Below are positions 62,280 through 64,000 of a stretch of DNA of 64,000 nucleotides, piece by piece (the first letter of the stretch is position 1; each line of letters opens with the position of its first letter). The stretch is taken from assembly GCA_041399205.1 (NCBI GenBank), contig JAWKTK010000013.1, forward strand, positions 1 to 64,000, in the 5' to 3' direction. Made by a program: the position numbers and the translations under genes. The DNA comes from JAGQOZ01 sp041399205 (lineage in GTDB: Bacteria > Planctomycetota > Planctomycetia > Pirellulales > Pirellulaceae). The notes under the pieces are model-generated. The model was not told the origin of the DNA and made no database searches. It saw nothing but the letters and a program-made list of their open reading frames with translations.

Positions 62280-64000
62280 CTACTTCGAACCGAACTTGGC
62301 CAGCGCCACGTCGCGGATTCCTTTCAAGTCCAGTTTGCCGGTGCCCAGCACTGGAATTTGGTCGACTTCCACAAACGAATCGACCGTCGGAATGAAGATA
62401 TTGGGAAAGTCTTGCTGGCGCAAACCGTCACATAGTTCCTGCGGGGATTGGTTTAGTTCGGTGTGCACCACGATCAACCGTTCTCCTTTTTTGGCGTCGG
62501 GGACGGCGGTTACGACAATTTCCGGTGGGTTTTCTTCATCGGTGCCGACCATTTGTTGCAGTGCTTCTTCGATACGAATGTGTGGCACCATTTCACCACC
62601 AATCTTGCTGAAGCGACTTTCGCGGCCTGTGATGTGAATGAAACCGTCGTCGTCAATTTTGGCGACGTCTCCGGTGGTATACCAACCATCTTGCAGGACT
62701 TCGGCCGTTTTTTCGGGCTGATTCAAATAGCCTTTCATCACGTTGTGGCCACTGATTTGTAACATACCCGATTCGTTGGGACCGAGTTCTTCGCCCGATT
62801 CCAAGGAAACAACTCGAGCATGTACGCCTGCGACGGGACGTCCCACGGAGCCTTCCTTGGCATCCACTTGATGCGATTGAGCGGCAGACCGACTGGGCGG
62901 AACATTGACGGAAACCAGTGGAGACAATTCGGTTGTGCCATATCCTTCGGTAGGCCGAATGCCGAATTTCTCTTCAAATGCGTCGCTCAATTCGATGGGC
63001 AGTTTCTCTGCGCCGACCACCACGGTGTCCAGCGTTGCGAATTCTTCCTTCGAACAACGCTTCAAGTAGCTTCGCAAGAAAGTGGGTGTCGACAGTAGGA
63101 TGGTCCCCTTGTGCTTGGCAATCATTTTTCCAATCACTTTGGCATCCAACGGATTGAAGTGGTAGGTGCCTTTGATATTCAGCGATGCGACCGTCCACAA
63201 CGTCACTGTGTACCCAAAGGAATGAAAGAACGGCAGGATACCCACAATCACGTCCGTGCTGCGCAAGTTGACCACTTGGTCCACTGCCTTGACGTTGGCG
63301 TGAATATTGGAATTGGTCAACATGACTCCCTTGGGAATTCCCGTCGAACCGGATGTAAAAATGATGGTCAGAATGTCATCTGCTTGAATGGTGCCTAGCT
63401 TCAAGATCGAATTTACCAGTGGTGCCGGCATCACGAACGCCATTAAAGCTCCGATTAGCTTATCTCCAAGAGTTGCTTTCTCTTTGAAGTCTTCCAAGCA
63501 AATCACATCGGCGTCCATGTTCAGGTCCAGCTTTTCCAGAACCTTTCGACTGGTCAAAACGTGTTTGATACCAGCTTGTTTGATGCACTGGTTCATCACG
63601 GTGGATGAAACCGTGTAATTCAAATTGATGGCCACTCGACGATCCAACGACACGGCCAAATTCACAATCATGGATGGCACGCTGGGTGGCAGCAGGATGC
63701 CTACGTGATTTTCATCGGCCTGCAGAACGTGTCTTCGCAGAATTCGACGCAAGATTAACGCACGCATCAAGAAGCTGCCGCCCGTGACTTCGGCGCCGGT
63801 TGAATCGGCAACCTTCGCACCGAATTTGCGTCGCTTGCAGGCTCGAACCATATCTTGCTGAATGGAACTGGTCTTCTCCATGCGTTGTTTTACCGCCTTT
63901 GCACCAAGAGCTTGAACTGCTTGTCGAATTTGAAACAGGGACTGAGGATTTTCAATTGGATCGCCCACATGAATGGTGAACGGATAACGCCAGCGTTTGG
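62280..64000 (-). CDS. Aas-like acyltransferase/acyl-ACP synthetase, 5' end outside window
   Basis: Partial: about 573 residues visible, the frame open to the window edge. The first visible residues (RYPFTIHVGDPIENPQ) look like the end of a PlsC acyltransferase domain; the GTG at 63968 lies inside this and is not the true start. The rest is an ANL-superfamily adenylate-forming ligase: TIIFTSGSTGIPKGVML (P-loop), EGYGTTELSPLVS, GWYTTGDVAKIDDDGF, and the C-terminal LPVLGTGKLDLKG-like lysine region (PVLGTGKLDLK). The layout fits 2-acylglycerophosphoethanolamine acyltransferase/acyl-ACP synthetase (Aas) for phospholipid repair. Convergent with rmlA. Confidence 0.88.
   Translation of the reverse strand, partial: KRWRYPFTIHVGDPIENPQSLFQIRQAVQALGAKAVKQRMEKTSSIQQDMVRACKRRKFGAKVADSTGAEVTGGSFLMRALILRRILRRHVLQADENHVGILLPPSVPSMIVNLAVSLDRRVAINLNYTVSSTVMNQCIKQAGIKHVLTSRKVLEKLDLNMDADVICLEDFKEKATLGDKLIGALMAFVMPAPLVNSILKLGTIQADDILTIIFTSGSTGIPKGVMLTNSNIHANVKAVDQVVNLRSTDVIVGILPFFHSFGYTVTLWTVASLNIKGTYHFNPLDAKVIGKMIAKHKGTILLSTPTFLRSYLKRCSKEEFATLDTVVVGAEKLPIELSDAFEEKFGIRPTEGYGTTELSPLVSVNVPPSRSAAQSHQVDAKEGSVGRPVAGVHARVVSLESGEELGPNESGMLQISGHNVMKGYLNQPEKTAEVLQDGWYTTGDVAKIDDDGFIHITGRESRFSKIGGEMVPHIRIEEALQQMVGTDEENPPEIVVTAVPDAKKGERLIVVHTELNQSPQELCDGLRQQDFPNIFIPTVDSFVEVDQIPVLGTGKLDLKGIRDVALAKFGSK

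Overview
The window looks like a chromosomal segment of a planctomycete, most likely Pirellulaceae. I infer this from the C-terminal dockerin-like calcium loops with the family's typical wording (for example DWNGDGDFDSSDLV), a BlaI/M56 peptidase pair whose peptidase carries a long extracellular extension, a cysteine-rich small lipoprotein, a thioredoxin-NHL protein and a MurE-like paralogue. Base composition is moderate, roughly 50-55% G+C by eye. No rRNA, tRNA, CRISPR array, prophage or complete insertion sequence was seen.

Layout. 0.2-5.5 kb: FHA/coiled-coil membrane protein, DksA-like regulator, HtrA-type protease, small zinc-ribbon protein and a fragment of a PEP-CTERM surface protein. 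5.5-9.6 kb (minus): a respiratory sulfur-type operon of octaheme cytochrome c, cytochrome b, and two YeeE/YedE-type membrane proteins, one fused to a rhodanese domain lacking its cysteine. 9.9-12.6 kb: RNase III, MgtE and a small hypothetical. 13.4-14.9 kb: a degenerate, frameshifted MurE paralogue. 15.1-22.1 kb: two divergent operons with three radical SAM enzymes, two methyltransferases and a 2-oxoglutarate/Fe(II) oxygenase, looking like a small natural-product locus. 22.4-27.7 kb: BlaI repressor, an M56-secretin-LptA-like fusion and an LRR membrane protein. 27.7-31.9 kb: KDG kinase, KDPG aldolase and a thioredoxin-NHL protein. 32-41.6 kb (minus): a broken surface protein and a DAB-type inorganic-carbon operon (DabA, DabB, a second NDH-like subunit, SulP). 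42-46.2 kb: porin and an NtrC-type two-component pair. 46.5-52.2 kb: GreA, an isochorismatase-ThuA fusion, a Cys-rich lipoprotein, RsmG and a ZIP transporter. 52.7-55.6 kb: CysD and CysNC for sulfate activation. 55.8-62.1 kb: an exopolysaccharide/dTDP-rhamnose operon. 62.3-64 kb: an Aas-like acyl-ACP synthetase running off the window.

The most plausible new biology is (i) the octaheme cytochrome/YeeE-rhodanese operon, (ii) the radical SAM/oxygenase/methyltransferase cluster and (iii) the M56-secretin-OstA fusion under a BlaI repressor. Sulfur handling appears twice (tetrathionate/thiosulfate-type operon and sulfate activation), and ion/carbon transport is concentrated around 34-43 kb.

A caution runs through the window: at least nine frame disruptions occur in seven genes, several in short homopolymers and one an 11-bp tandem duplication. 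Some hit genes that should work (a response regulator just after its start codon, two NDH-like subunits). Residual sequencing error is therefore a serious alternative to pseudogenisation, and the affected entries say so.
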